A stretch of DNA of 64,000 nucleotides. Origin: Rotaria sp. Silwood1 (Eukaryota; Rotifera; Eurotatoria; Philodinida; Philodinidae). The translations under genes and the position numbers were made by a program. The notes under the pieces were generated by a model. That model had not been told where the DNA came from. It did not search any database and was given only the letters and a program-made list of their open reading frames with translations. Position 1 is the stretch's first letter. Every line of letters begins with the position of its first letter. Location: assembly GCA_905250075.1 (NCBI GenBank), contig CAJNOP010000384.1:1-64000 (forward strand). The letters run 5' to 3'. Of this stretch, positions 47,681 to 61,098 are shown piece by piece.

Positions 47681-49660
47681 ATAACATCTCTCTCTGTCGA
47701 AGAATGCAAAAGAAATAATCCAAATGGATAAAAAAAAAGATTTATGAGTATAATTCTATAGAATAGAAGTTGCAATTTTATACTTTTTCAAAAGTTAATA
47801 GAGACAAAAAACAATTTAATAACACCATACTCGAACTATGAGAGTTAGTAAGCTACAGTTCTTTCTAAACTCTGGTTTGTGTTTGGCTTCGATTCTGCAC
47901 ATAGAAGAGTTATGGTTAAGCTATGATTCTCTCCTCTTTGTTCAATTTCATTTTATTTGATTATGCACTTGAAAGAATTTTTTTCCAGAAATTAGCTAAT
48001 AAATATAATCATCGTACATAGCCATGTCCATAGAAGGTGTCAGAAATTAGTGAAAAAGAACTCATATCTGCGTCTCTCCGATTTCGGATTCAAAATTTGG
48101 TTTTTCTTGGATCTAGACCTAATAAAAAGTGGTATAGCAGCACTTTAATTATAGTATAAAATTTCAACGATTCTAAACAATTCAATTTGAATATAATTAA
48201 TCACAAAAATATTTCCCTTAAGATCATAACGATTTCCTATGAATAATTTAATAGAAAAATTTCTCTAGAGATTCTTAATAAAACTATATATAAAAGTCTA
48301 GGACTCGTCATGAACGAAATTCTGTACATGTTAAAATGATTTCACACAAGAAGTATATTAGATACTTTTTAGATTTTTGTAATGAAAAACACTAGAAAGA
48401 CTTGGCATATTTATCTATGTAATATCTTAGAGCAAATCTGAAATAACCACACGAAAATTACATAAAAAGTTGTTTGATTAAATATTTACAACATTCAACT
48501 AGTGATATTATTTTGGAATATATTCATGAGTTCTTGTTCATCGTCAAATCTAGCTTTTTAAAATGAAATCATCAAGATTATTGATACTATTCTATATAAT
48601 AAAAATATCATTTGTTAGCACAACTCCTATGGGATTGAAATATGAAACACTATGAAGCTGCCGATATGGTAAAAGAAGCGATTAATCAATATACGTTTTA
48701 GTTTATGAATTCCTAGCTGCTGTTAATGCATGTCGATGATGTAAGATATTTATCGCAATATGTTGCAGTGAGTGCGACAGAAAACTAAAGGCTATTTTCC
48801 GGTGGGCATCTGCCACAAATTCATTAGTCCAGGCGCTGGAACCATTCACCTAGAAAATTTTAATATTAAGTTCTTTATAACACGATAATTTATTTTTAGT
48901 TTTAATAGAGAAAGAAAAAAATAAGAACAGTTTTCTACATAAAATATCAGCAAACGTAAGAGTAAAACAAAAATCTACTCTTCTCTTTCATAAGACAGTA
49001 AACAAAAACCCTAAATTTAAAATTGCTTTCGAACTAAAGATACTTATTAACATTTAATTAAATTAATGTTTTATTGCATTTCAAAGATATTAAAATGGAA
49101 ATATTAGATTATGAAAAATTTGAATGAGACAAACTCTCATTAAAACATTGCTTTGAGATAACAACCCGTTCGACTGATGTTAATATAGCAGAAAGATATA
49201 TAATTTTTCTAGTAAGTTTCTTAAAAATTAAGATCACTAGTTCACTCAACGTTGGAGTCCGAAGTCATAGCTCAGCATTAGATGACTTTAATTTATATTT
49301 ATTACCTTTGTGTAAAATTTATATGTATGAAATATCACAACTATCTCTTTTTTACTTTCATCATTTTTGTCATAAATTTTATAATAATGTATTTGTCTAA
49401 AATAATTTTTTAGTCAAAGTCAATTTCTATCTTAATTAACAAATTTACATACAGTTTAACACACAATAAATTTGTGTCGACTATCGGAGACATCTACCAA
49501 GGATAAACAGTAAACCAATCATCATCGCTTTCATGTGTCAAAAGGAGTCGATTCATCATATTATTTACTTCCTCTTGCAATATAAATATTTTATGTAGTT
49601 CTATCAGCTGATTAATTTTGTTTTTCTTTTTTTTTTTTCATTCTAGTAATTAGTCTATAA

Positions 49661-49928
49661 ATGAGTAGCACAGGAAATAATTATAGCGATACGTTAAGTT
49701 CGCTTTCGGAACAAGATGATGGACATATGATTCGAGCAGTTCAACAAAATGGTCGAAGAAATGCATTAGCAGATCTTGGTTCACAACTTGCACAATGTAA
49801 ATTCATTTTTTTTGAGTTTAAATAATAAATATATATGTATGTTTTTTACTGTAGTTCATACAGCAATGGTATCATCTGAAATTGATAATATGACACCACA
49901 TTTTCAATCGATGTCAATAAAACCGTAA
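49661..49928 (+). CDS. 69-residue protein of unknown function, two exons
   Basis: Exon 1, 49661-49796, and exon 2, 49855-49928, are joined by a 58-bp intron (T|GTAAAT...TGTAG) in frame. The protein reads MSSTGNNYSDTLSSLSEQDD, then HMIRAVQQNGRRNALADLG, then SQLAQFHTAMVSSEIDNM and THFQSMSIKP-type end. The middle is a probable amphipathic helix. The size and helix suggest a small subunit of a larger complex, but no family is recognised. It lies 370 bp upstream of UBE2W on the same strand. Confidence 0.6.
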
Positions 49929-50293
49929 AGAAAAATATATGTATTAATGATCAATGAACAAATTTTTAATATATATCTATTGTTTGTACTGTGATAGAAA
50001 ATATTCATAAGTCTTCTTGTTTGTTTGTTTGTTTTTTTGTGTGTATTAGCAAAAGAGAGAATTACTCTTGAATGATCTTAACAACAAGTAGAATTATATT
50101 TTTAGTCATTGTCCATTGTGAAAGAAAAACAAAAAAAAAAGAATCTCATTTAATCAAATCGTTTTAAAAAATAGAAATATATAATAATCATTTAATTGTC
50201 GTTTTTAGATGATAAATTAGTAATTGAACAAGAAAATTGAAAAGAGAATTTTCTATTTTTGAAATATTTTTTTTTTGACGTGAATTTGTTGAA

Positions 50294-51651
<1,358 letters not shown>

Positions 51652-53017
51652 TATTATAATCATTATCTTTTGTCATACTCTTTCTTGTATATTTATTTTT
51701 ATATTCATAGAAACAGGTATATTAATATGAATATATTTATATTTATATAATTTTGAATTTTTTTTCAAGCAAAAGGAAAACATATGGCACCATGATGTCT
51801 ATTTTGGAACTTTCTGTTTTCTTTTTCATTTTTTCTTTCTTCATTATATATCTATTTTGTTAAAATGAATTATTTGCATGATAGTTTTCCTTTAAAAAAA
51901 AGAACGGATACATATTATGAATTGTGCGTAAGATAATGTTATACAAGCTTTTTCCTATTTAAGATTACAATTGAAAGAACAAAAAAAAGGAATAAATGAA
52001 GAAAAAACGACTAATTCATGAAACAATATGGAAATTTGCAATAAAATTTTTATGATAATGATGACTTTAGACATGAAATGAATTGATGTGTAAGAATGTG
52101 AGTTTAATAAAATCCAAATATGACAATATAATCTTCTTATGGATTTGTTCAGTTATAGCAATCAATTGAAAAAAAAATAACTATCATGACATTTATTATC
52201 AAAAATTTAATTCAATGAAATAAAATAAGAGGATAATAAAAAGTCACACAAGTTCGAGATGACATTGTTCACCTTTTCCAGTACTTTTGGAGTATAACTC
52301 ATAAGAAAAATTCGGAATTTTTTTCGATGAATAGATTTCGATAATTGAGTTAAAATTGTTATAGACTTAACATGCACAAATGCTTCCTTCGAGAGAATAT
52401 CTAGATCCTGAAGACTGAAAGTTGGCGTCCTTGGTCACGCCGCTCTATCAATAACAATATGTCTGAAAAAGTCCAAATTTTTTTGCGAATACGAGATACT
52501 GTTTGAGGTGCCTACTTGTTTTTGATTTCTTTTTATATCCTTTCATTTAAAGGAAAACATTAAAATACTGAACCGTCCTCCAGAGGGCGATTTTCAATTT
52601 CCATTTTGTGAAAAAGCTCATTTTTCTAAAACAGCGAAATGATACGTAAATTTTGGTGCTTTTTAAGCAACAATGTTCCATCTTCTGAAGTTTATCAACT
52701 TATAAAGTTATAAATTATTATTAGAAATATGCTTGGTAGATAGAGCATGCTTTGAAGAGTTTATAGGGTTAATTAAGAAAATCCGGAAAACTTCGGTATG
52801 CCAAGAGGAGTTTCCCTGATCATACTGTTGAATAATGTACTTGGGAAGAAACACAATGTCAACTTGTCCATCAACTCTTACAGTATATTATCGATTATTT
52901 TTGTCATCGAAACTTTAATAATATTTCTTTCATTTCGAATCAGTAGATAATAAAATACAAAAACACAATTAAACTAATAATCAAACAGAAATATATTGAT
53001 ATTTATTTTTGTCAAAA
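51652..53017. other. intergenic between UBE2W and esterase D
   Basis: 51652-52100 is the likely 3' UTR and flank of UBE2W. 52240-52830 differs in texture (CCTCCAGAGGGCGATTTTC, GGTGCTTTTTAAGCAAC) and may be an old transposon fragment, but no paired ends were found. Confidence 0.4.
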
Positions 53018-55006
53018 ATGTCATCATTATCATCATCAGAATTGACACTTGAACTAAGTTCAAAATGTTTCGATGGTTATCAATATATTTATAGTCATGA
53101 TAGGTACTAACAAAAAAGTTTGTTAATTATTGAATCTTATTGAAATTTTAGTTTAACAGTTGATTGCAAAATGAAATTTGGTGTGTATGTTCCATCAATA
53201 GCTGATAAAGAATGTGTACCTTTATTAATATTTCTTTCTGGTTTGTTAGATTTATTGTTTAATCATAAAATAAACATTTCTTCTTTGTTAGGTTTAACTT
53301 GCACTGAACAAGACTTTATAACAAAATCTGGTGTTCAACGTTTAGCATCAAAATATGGTTTTATTATTGCCAGTCCAGATACAAGTCCTCGTAAGAAAAA
53401 TATCTTCATCATATTTTATTTAACACAATCACAAAACAAGAGTGTTGAATGATATACAGTAGACGTTGTCAGTAAACGATCGAATTTTGATTTAGACTTT
53501 GAATAGAATTACTCGATAGAAAATATTCTTCCCTTTCGATCTACACAAGGTCGTCATTTCTGTCTTGTTCCATTCGAGAGTTGTGATTATATATCTTTGT
53601 AGGATATCCCGGGAAACTCAATTATGTCCTAGGGTAGAGATAGATAGGTATAGGAGATATAGAAGATACAGAGATGTAAGAGACATAGTAAGCAGTTATT
53701 TGTTTTTTATGATTGATTTTTTCGAGCAAGGATCGGCAAGTAATACCAATATATTTTATGAATAGATGTTTAAATTCAAACACTATTGAATAGTTAGCTG
53801 TATCAGTTAATCTATATCTCCTATATCTCCTATATCTCCTATATCTCCTATACCTCCTATATCTCCTATATCTTCTATGCCTCCTATATCTCCTATACCC
53901 CCTATATATCCTATATCTCCTATATCTTCTACCCGAGGACATAATTGAGTTTCGGGGGATATTCTTAGAAGACATCATATGAGAGTTGTACAACTTTTTG
54001 TGAACTCCCTGATTTCAACCAATTGATCTGTGATCATCCTGAAAAGCAACAGAATACTGCTGAAATATCGACTCCTTCCTTACATGATGACTAATTATGA
54101 AATTTCAGAAATAATATTACATCTCTAGGAGATTAAATAAAAGAATGGTGAAGAAATGTGTTTCAAGATACAGAATAAAACAATCTGTTTTTTTTATTAA
54201 GAACAACAGCTACATTTTGTTCCACATTTTAATATCACAGAGATTGCGCTAGAAGCTTTTTTTTCTTGTATATGATTATAGGTGGTTGTAATATCGAAGG
54301 TGATCATGATCAATGGGATTTTGGTGAAGGTGCTGGATATTACATAGATGCAACAGAAAGTAAATGGTCAACAAATTACCAAATGTTTTCTTATGTTAAT
54401 GATGAATTTTATGAATTACTTATAAAAAATTTTAATGTTGATATTAATCGAATAGGAATTTTCGGGTAAACTATAGAATATTTTAACCATAAAAGATCTA
54501 TATACTTTTTTTTTTTGTCTGTCAAGACATAGTATGGGTGGTCATGGTGCATTAATCAGTTTTTTTAAATGTCCTGCTCAATATAAATCTGTTTCAGCTT
54601 TTGCACCTATTTGTAGTGCATCGAAATGTGAATGGAGTAGAAATGCATTTATAAAATTCTTTGGACAAGGTTTGATAAAATTGATTATTTTTTGTTTGTG
54701 TTGTAAAAAAAGAAACAAAAGATTTTTCTTTTTTAAGATGAAGATCTTTGGAAACAATATGATGCTTGTGAACTTGTAGCTTCATATGATGGTCCAATGC
54801 CATATGCACCAGTTTTAATTGATCAAGGTTCAAATGATCAATATAAAGATAATTATTTATTGCCAGATAAACTTATTGAAGCTTGTACAAATGCTTCATT
54901 TCCAATACAATTACGTGAACAACTTGGTTATGAACATGGTACTTTTTTTATTATGACATTTTTAGAAGATCATTTTAAATATCATAAAAACGAATTTGAA
55001 CATTAA
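53018..55006 (+). CDS. ESD: S-formylglutathione hydrolase / esterase D
   Basis: Six exons, 53018-53103, 53152-53240, 53292-53390, 54282-54465, 54527-54669 and 54738-55006, all in frame, give 289 residues against 282 in human. It hydrolyses S-formylglutathione to glutathione and formate in the cytosolic formaldehyde detoxification pathway. Alpha/beta-hydrolase landmarks: oxyanion-type [11 protein letters not shown] (57-67), [30 protein letters not shown], nucleophile Ser155 in [18 protein letters not shown], acid in [10 protein letters not shown] (227-236), and His267 in GYEHGTFF. The human DHSYYF here is EHGTFF, a local change next to the histidine. Intron 3 is 891 bp because it contains a foldback element with a satellite, while the others are 48-68 bp. 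Confidence 0.95.
53585..53980. mobile_element. foldback element with internal satellite, in ESD intron 3
   Basis: An 18-bp perfect inverted repeat, GAAACTCAATTATGTCCT (53613-53630) with its complement at 53936-53953, sits inside longer imperfect arms of about 60 bp (GGATATCCC versus GAATATCCC outside, GGGTAGA inside). The 9-mer GAGAGTTGT directly precedes (53576-53584) and follows (53981-53989), a possible 9-bp target duplication as made by Mutator-type elements. There is no coding capacity. The frames of repeated Arg-Tyr come from the satellite. Confidence 0.65.
53811..53930. repeat. 9-bp satellite (TATATCTCC)n inside the foldback
   Basis: About 13 tandem units of TATATCTCC with variants (CTTCTATGC, CCCCTATAT). 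A shorter, diverged reverse-complement run (GGTATAGGAGATATAGAAG) occupies the left arm at 53646-53664, so the satellite began inside the inverted arms. Confidence 0.85.
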
Positions 55007-55559
55007 AATTAAATAAAACAAAACAGTGACTAAAACAAAGCTTTTATTGAAGATAATAATGGATGTTTCGCTCGGCGTTTTTTTTTTTGTCACTTCTAAT
55101 TCTTGAAAAGATTATAGCTGATTCACCTGAAATTTGTATTATAGATAGAGCATCGGAAATAAGAGAACTGATGTACGAGGAAGAAAAAATTTTAAACAAG
55201 GTTATTTTTGGAAAACTGTAAGTTTCTATTGAATTACATAGGGTACTCTTACCATTCCTCTTTAACTTTGTCCGATCAGGTAGATTGACAAGTTTTTTGA
55301 AGGTAGCTTAAATGATATCTCAGAGATGATTTAAGGCTTGTTTCATAATAGAAAGACGTAAAGATTCAGATCCAAAACTGAGATGTTGTGTTCTATACTC
55401 TATAAATAATTTGATTTACAATAAATACTCAAAGCGATTACCATGAACTAAAATGTATAAATTCATCCTTTTCAAAATCTTTAAAAACATATTTGCAGAC
55501 TTTTAGGTTCAAGTCGACTTGCATTTTCTTTTCACAACAATAGGTGATGTAAATTTGGC
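55007..55559. other. ESD 3' flank
   Basis: AT-rich, no gene and no recognisable element up to the target duplication at 55560. Confidence 0.4.
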
Positions 55560-55567
55560 GTTTTAAT

Positions 55568-56829
55568 TAGGCTTGTCAAATTGAATTTTCGGAAATCAAA
55601 AGTTTGTTTTCAAAAAACAGGAGTTTACCAGGAGAATTTCTTTTATAAATCAGGAGAAAAATCAGTAGGTTTTTTATTTGAAGTTCAGAGAACATTAGGT
55701 GATTTTCTTGTAGAAAATTGAAATTTTCGCTCACATAAGCACTTTTATCTCTTTTATATCAAGTTGATGATCAATAATTTAATACAAATGATATTATTTT
55801 CACTTGAGTTCTATCACACGTAATGTTTTTTGCCGTATAGAAGAATCATGAAAACATTTCTTTTAGTTATATCTATTATATACACTTGGCCAGTTAATAT
55901 TCTTATCTCCATTCTTTTCAGATTCTTTTTTTATTCTGATCTATCAGTCAAAATTCTTTTTCATAGTGAAATTCAAGCAAAAGTATTTATATAAATTAAT
56001 AGAACGATAGAAAGACTCTTATCAGAGTTGGAAAAACGACAATCACTCTTTGTTTCTTACATCACTATATGAATCGCTTACACATGCTTCTTTGTTCATT
56101 TTTGCAATTAGCGTTTTGTACCGTTAATATGCTATAAAAACAAGATAAATTAACTTTTAACAAACGAAGTTGTTTTTCTCTTAAGCTTTTTATGATCTAT
56201 TAATTGAACATTTTATCGAAATGGCTATTACTTCTGCTTCTTTTTTTGTTGATCCCTTCACTTTTTTTTTGTTGTTTTATAGATCTATTCATTCTTTTCA
56301 TGTTTGTAATTCCTATCAAACTTTGACAACAAAATAGCAGTGCAAATGAGGCTATAGCAACTCCATACTAATAATGAAAATGAAACGCAGGAATCTTGCT
56401 AGGTTATTCAAGATATTGTCCTATTCTGAGCTAAAAAGGATCCGACGTGATTTCCAAGAAATGCAAAATTCTTTCCAAATGAGAGACATCTGGCCTGGTC
56501 ATTTAAAATTTTGTCTATCGGTCTCTGGTCTGATTTTCAAGATCTTGTTTTTCAGACAATAACATGTACTTTTCTGCTATCTCCAGTAAAACAAGTACTT
56601 TGTATACAATTAGGTCATGTAATTGATGATTTTTTTTTTAGAGAAAAATGAGATAAAAACAAGTATTTTCCTATTCATTATTATAACTATTAAATACTGC
56701 AATAGTTCTCTTTTTTTCTTTGAACTCTCTTATTGGTTCACAGTATCGCTAACAACCAAGTAGGAAAAAAACTAAAAATCATGAGAAATCAGGAGAAAAG
56801 TTCAACAATCAGGAGGTTTGGTAAGCCTG
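55568..56829. mobile_element. hAT-like non-autonomous DNA transposon, 1.26 kb
   Basis: Ends: TAGGCTTGTCAAA at the left, and CAGGCTTACCAAA on the opposite strand at the right. The 8-bp sequence GTTTTAAT is directly repeated on both sides (55560-55567 and 56830-56837), as expected for hAT insertion. Subterminal ATCAGGAGAAAA occurs near both ends (55651-55664 and 56788-56800). The interior codes for no recognisable transposase (the 62-codon frame at 56374-56562 shows no domain), so it depends on a partner for movement. Confidence 0.7.
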
Positions 56830-56837
56830 GTTTTAAT

Positions 56838-58249
56838 AAAACTACCTCACCTTGAAACAATTAGTCATCAACTCCCAATATCTTAAATCTTTATGGTAGA
56901 TAATTTATAACAATTGAGTGTTGATTTTTCTTCCTGAAAGATCCATGATCATAAATGTTCTTAAAGGAATATGGCACATTTATGAAAGATAAGCAAAAAT
57001 GTTGTGCTATTTGTGATCCTTCAACTCCGATGCTTTTCAATTAAAGTTTTACAGTTTTTTTCAAGGATAATAGTCTGAATAGAAAAGATGAATATTATCT
57101 AACATGTTTTTTTTAAATTGATATTCAATAGTAACTAAAGCGTTCATTCACGTCACGAAATAAGTTTAATAATCAAACGCATTTATAAATTTGTTTCTTA
57201 TACTCAATTTTTCACGCTAAATCTGAAATAAACAGTTTGAAAATTTAAAGAAAATGAGAAAATTGAAAACCGATCCATTATCGAAAACAGATCCTCTGGA
57301 AAAACTGAAGGTTTTCACTAAAAAACCATCCCAAACAAATTGAAAACATTACATTTCCTTGAGTCACTCGCCATGCTCTATCTAAACAATATATCAAGAA
57401 AAGAAAAAACAACTTCTGATTTAATTTTGCACTTCTGGTAACCCAGACAGGAACTAATGTCGTATCCAAATGTATGTACATGAGCTTTGAATATTCATAT
57501 CTGTCATTCAAATGACATCCTACTCAGTGACGTCTTGTGTTGTATTAAGGACAAAAACATCTAAATATAATAATTCGATGATAATTTGTTTCAAATCGAT
57601 CAATATGATTTTTGTGAAAAACTTTTCAATAAATTACTAAACATATTTTCATAATTACAAAATAGAAGCAAACGATAAACACAAACAATAGAAGATTATA
57701 TGCTAGATTTATAAAAAAAACAAGCTAGTAGTAAAGAAATTCAGGTATTATTTCAATAATATATTATATTTCAAGATGAAGTAGACTCAAAAGAAAGATT
57801 ATATTACAGACTATTAATGAATTATTTAATGATGAAATTTTATCTCAAAATGTTATGGCTCAATAAACAACTGAAAACTATTTTGAACGAAGAATGTAAA
57901 AAAATAACTTGTGATGATTGTAAAACGAAAAGGAATTAATAAAAGTCCTAAGAGACTTGGCAGACAAATATTAAAAAAAGCGTGGAAAATAAATAGATAA
58001 TAGTAAAATAAGATTTCTTTTATCAGAAAAATCGTTGTATTTATAAGATAAAAAACGTTTATCTTTTTTTAATAAAATATCTCGTTGATCGATTTCGAAA
58101 AATCCATCATTATATTATCATTTTTATATATGTATTATTCAAGACCTTAATACGAGTATTCGGCGTGTATCTCAATAAATTTGATTAGAGATTAATCTCC
58201 GTTCATAGATAAATTAATTTTATCGAGCCTCAAATCTCAGGAAATACCC
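56838..58249. other. intergenic with one coding-like relic
   Basis: 57790-57990 (+) keeps short protein-like stretches (TINELFNDEILSQNVMAQ, then TTENYFERRM, then KVLRDLADKY) with several interruptions, probably an old gene or element fragment of unknown family. The rest is AT-rich and unannotatable. Confidence 0.35.
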
Positions 58250-58385
58250 TGCATCGTAATCGAACAAGTAATTAAGCATCGATATCGGAAACAGACGGGA
58301 AGGTCTGAGTTCGATCATTTTCGATACCAAGAACGACCGAAATCGGGAGGTTCACGCTCAGTGCTTGCCAACTGGCAATGTTCAT
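58250..58385. ncRNA. structured, GC-richer island; candidate non-coding RNA or 5S-related relic
   Basis: In an AT-rich desert this 135-bp block is clearly richer in G and C and folds by eye. ATCGAAC (58259-58265) pairs with GTTCGAT (58309-58315). Between them CAGAC (58292-58296) pairs with GTCTG (58303-58307) across GGGAAG. TTGCC (58365-58369) pairs with GGCAA (58374-58378). The words TTAAGCATCG and TCGG recall the internal promoter of 5S rRNA, but the rest does not align well, so it is not called a 5S gene. It lacks an open frame on either strand longer than a few tens of codons. Confidence 0.35.
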
Positions 58386-58681
58386 AGAATGATTCCTTGT
58401 CTATAAATCATATTGAGTTAATAGTTGATGAACATAAGTTTTCGTGTCATGATGGTATGTAGATTTTTGACTACATTAGAATCGTTATTCAAGTTATATT
58501 TATGATGAAGTTAGTTTTATTTTGAAGAATAGAATTTATTAGATATTATATCGAAGTATTGATTTAGATTACAAAAAGTCTTCGAAAATATTTGAAATAA
58601 AATTTTCTTCTATTTCCAAATATAGACATTCTTATTGATACTAATACGATATTTTTTTTTAAAATTTTCTAGATTTAATCT

Positions 58682-59515
58682 TCAAAAAATATTTCTAAAT
58701 ATTAATAAAGTAATCAAATTGAATAAATAGAACATAGGTTTATTAGAATTATTTAATGTCACATTGAACCATAATGTATAATTATATACAATAATTTCAA
58801 TCTCTTTTAATATTAATTCGTCATTACAACTATCTCTATTGCATATAATTAATTCAAATACTTTTTCTATTGACTGTTTCTTTGATGATGTAATCATAAA
58901 TACATATTCTAATTTTGTATTCGAATCTGAATAACATCCTTGTTCAAAGAAAGCAGTATTATTAATAATACATGTTGGATAGTCATATGTTAAACATTCA
59001 ATCTTTTTCCCCGTTTTATAATCATAACAACGTAATACAGATGATTCATTACTGTTATAAAGTAATTTACTTAATTGATTTATTGGATTTATTTTTGTAT
59101 TGAATAAATTAAATAAAGTTTTGACATAATTCAAAGCACAATTATCTATTGTTCCGCATATAATGTATGCACTAATAACTAATTCTTTAGTATCAAAAGA
59201 TTCTACTAAAAATAAGAAATATATTATAAATTTAAAATCGTTTTCATTTGCTATTTCTTCGATTTCATTTTCTATAATATGATTATCTGAACCAAATGAA
59301 TATGATATATGTGATTGATTAGTAACGTCATCATAGTAAATCATTATTCGTCCGTAACATCTTGTTGCTCGAGTATCAGTAACGCATCTATATTTTTCTG
59401 ATGGTTCATCAAATGGTTTCGAAATATCTATCTTAATATTATGACATTCAGAAAAACATGATAATTGATTGGTAACCGAAAACATAAAGGTCAAAAATAA
59501 AAATCTGTTTCTCAT
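58682..59515 (-). CDS. secreted Cys-rich protein, probably GPI-anchored (rotifer-type family)
   Basis: Single-exon frame of 277 residues from an ATG at 59515. Residues 1-20 form a signal peptide (MRNRFLFLTFMFSVTNQLSC). The body carries paired cysteines (YRCVTDTRATRCYG, IICGTIDNCALNY, VLRCYDYKTGKKIECL, TCIINNTAFFEQGCYSD, LIICNRDSCNDEL) and several N-x-S/T sequons. The last 18 residues are hydrophobic (MFYLFNLITLLIF) and end in a short polar tip, the usual GPI-attachment signal. The CYG...YDD and CNRDSCND blocks resemble a large bdelloid-restricted family as I remember it, with no assigned function. A surface or extracellular role is inferred. Confidence 0.75.
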   Translation of the reverse strand: MRNRFLFLTFMFSVTNQLSCFSECHNIKIDISKPFDEPSEKYRCVTDTRATRCYGRIMIYYDDVTNQSHISYSFGSDNHIIENEIEEIANENDFKFIIYFLFLVESFDTKELVISAYIICGTIDNCALNYVKTLFNLFNTKINPINQLSKLLYNSNESSVLRCYDYKTGKKIECLTYDYPTCIINNTAFFEQGCYSDSNTKLEYVFMITSSKKQSIEKVFELIICNRDSCNDELILKEIEIIVYNYTLWFNVTLNNSNKPMFYLFNLITLLIFRNIF

Positions 59516-61098
59516 TTTTAGTAAAATTACCGCTAAATTGAATTTTATAAAATTACTAAATGAACAAGAATTGTTCGAACAATGGCTTTTTCAGACAGAT
59601 ATGCTTATGAATTAATTTGTTCTGTATTTACGATTATTACTAGTTTATTTTTCTTTTGATATGTTAAAATGCCGGTAATTGAAAAATCGAGAAAAATTTT
59701 GTAATATTTTTACATGATTTGTTAGAGTTCGACGAACTCTACAAGAAACTTGGAAAAACTTCACTTTTCGATTGTTATTTTTGATGGTAGAAATTTTGGG
59801 AAAATGTTCATTGGATGCAGCAAGAAAAACTGCATTTAGTGACATAGTTTAAATCATGTAACTAGATGCAATTTTTCATATTATATCTAATCAACACTTT
59901 TCTAATCACATTACATCAAAGATAGCAATCGGAAGAAACAAAATTTGTTAGAAAATTAAGCATTTTTCCTCTGTATGGAAAAAGCGAAATCGTCGTGCTC
60001 TATTGAACCGTGTAAAATATTGCAGAAAAGTTTTGCTTGATAGTTGAATTACTGGCACCCTACTATTGTCATATTTCTATTGAATACTAATTGCTTTTCT
60101 AATCAAATAAGATGTGAAGCAAAACTGAAATAGTCTACAATGAAAGATAAAATTAATTGTGCTTATAAATATGTTCTATAATGATAAGATCAAGAATGAT
60201 AGAGATAAAAATATAATGATAATGAGAAGCTTGCCTTTGGCATATGATTAATTGTATCTACTAAATATATCTTATAGAAATTTCAATTTATTCTTTATTT
60301 GTCAACAAAAGATATTCATGTGTGAAATAGAGTGTCTTTATATCACGCACATTTTTGTTTCCTAATGTAGGATTGCAATATGGGTGGTAAAAAATAATAA
60401 TGTTGAAAGCTCCAGCTGTTTGACGTTTGCTTTTACGCAAATGTGTCGAAAAAATATGCATTATCACTCGATGAAGCTAATGACACATATATGTATTAGT
60501 GGTCACCAAAAGGTTAAATAAATCAATCGTAGGCCTTGATAATTCTTTTATACATTCTACTTCCTGAAAATTAATTGTTTGACTTTATAGTGTGGTCATA
60601 ATTAAATAGAATTGTTCTGACTACTTAAGAATACTATTCCGTATAACGAAACTAAAAGATTGTTTCGTTTTCTTGCAATAATTTAATTTCGACAGTTGTT
60701 CGTAACTTGATTCTCGTCCATGCTATCTCATAGGTTTTATTTTTCAATGAGAATCTACCTTCGGATTCAAATTTATCTCGTTGGTATATGACAACTTGAA
60801 AAAATAAGCAAAGAAACATAAAACCGGATGGAAAAATATTGAAGCGCTCTTAGCAAATACTCTCTTTCTCTATTTTTTTTTCTTTCATTATCCTCCTTAC
60901 ATCCAATCAACGTCTTAAATATATAACATTAACATTCCTCACCGATACTATCTATCACACCATTGAGTCGAGAAATACAACATAAGAAAGAAAAGAAGAA
61001 AAGCAAAAAAAAATTTCTACGAGGGTAATTCTTTAAATATTTAGAAAATATCATATTTTGTTTACAGTTTTTTTAGTAATCATATTATTAAACAAACT
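59516..61098. other. intergenic, no gene
   Basis: AT-rich. The frame 59645-59845 (-) has no domain. 60880-61010 is pyrimidine- then purine-rich just upstream of the receptor gene start. Confidence 0.4.

Larger units (their letters stand above)
46288..49660. other. intergenic with dispersed repeats
   Basis: No gene. It includes a tRNA-like relic (47598-47680) and a repeat copy (46934-47022). A 40-bp segment near 48615-48655 (GTTAGCACAACTCC, then ATTGAAATATGAAACAC) recurs in modified form at 51209-51255 inside a UBE2W intron. 47340-48600 is otherwise unique AT-rich DNA. Confidence 0.4.

Noticed and set aside
53622-53993. 123-residue frame of repeated Arg-Tyr
   Set aside because: Direct product of the 9-bp satellite. 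The region is intronic and inside a foldback element.
58250-58385. 5S rRNA gene
   Set aside because: Only short words resemble the 5S internal promoter. Length, termini and helix I cannot be matched, so it is listed only as a structured candidate.
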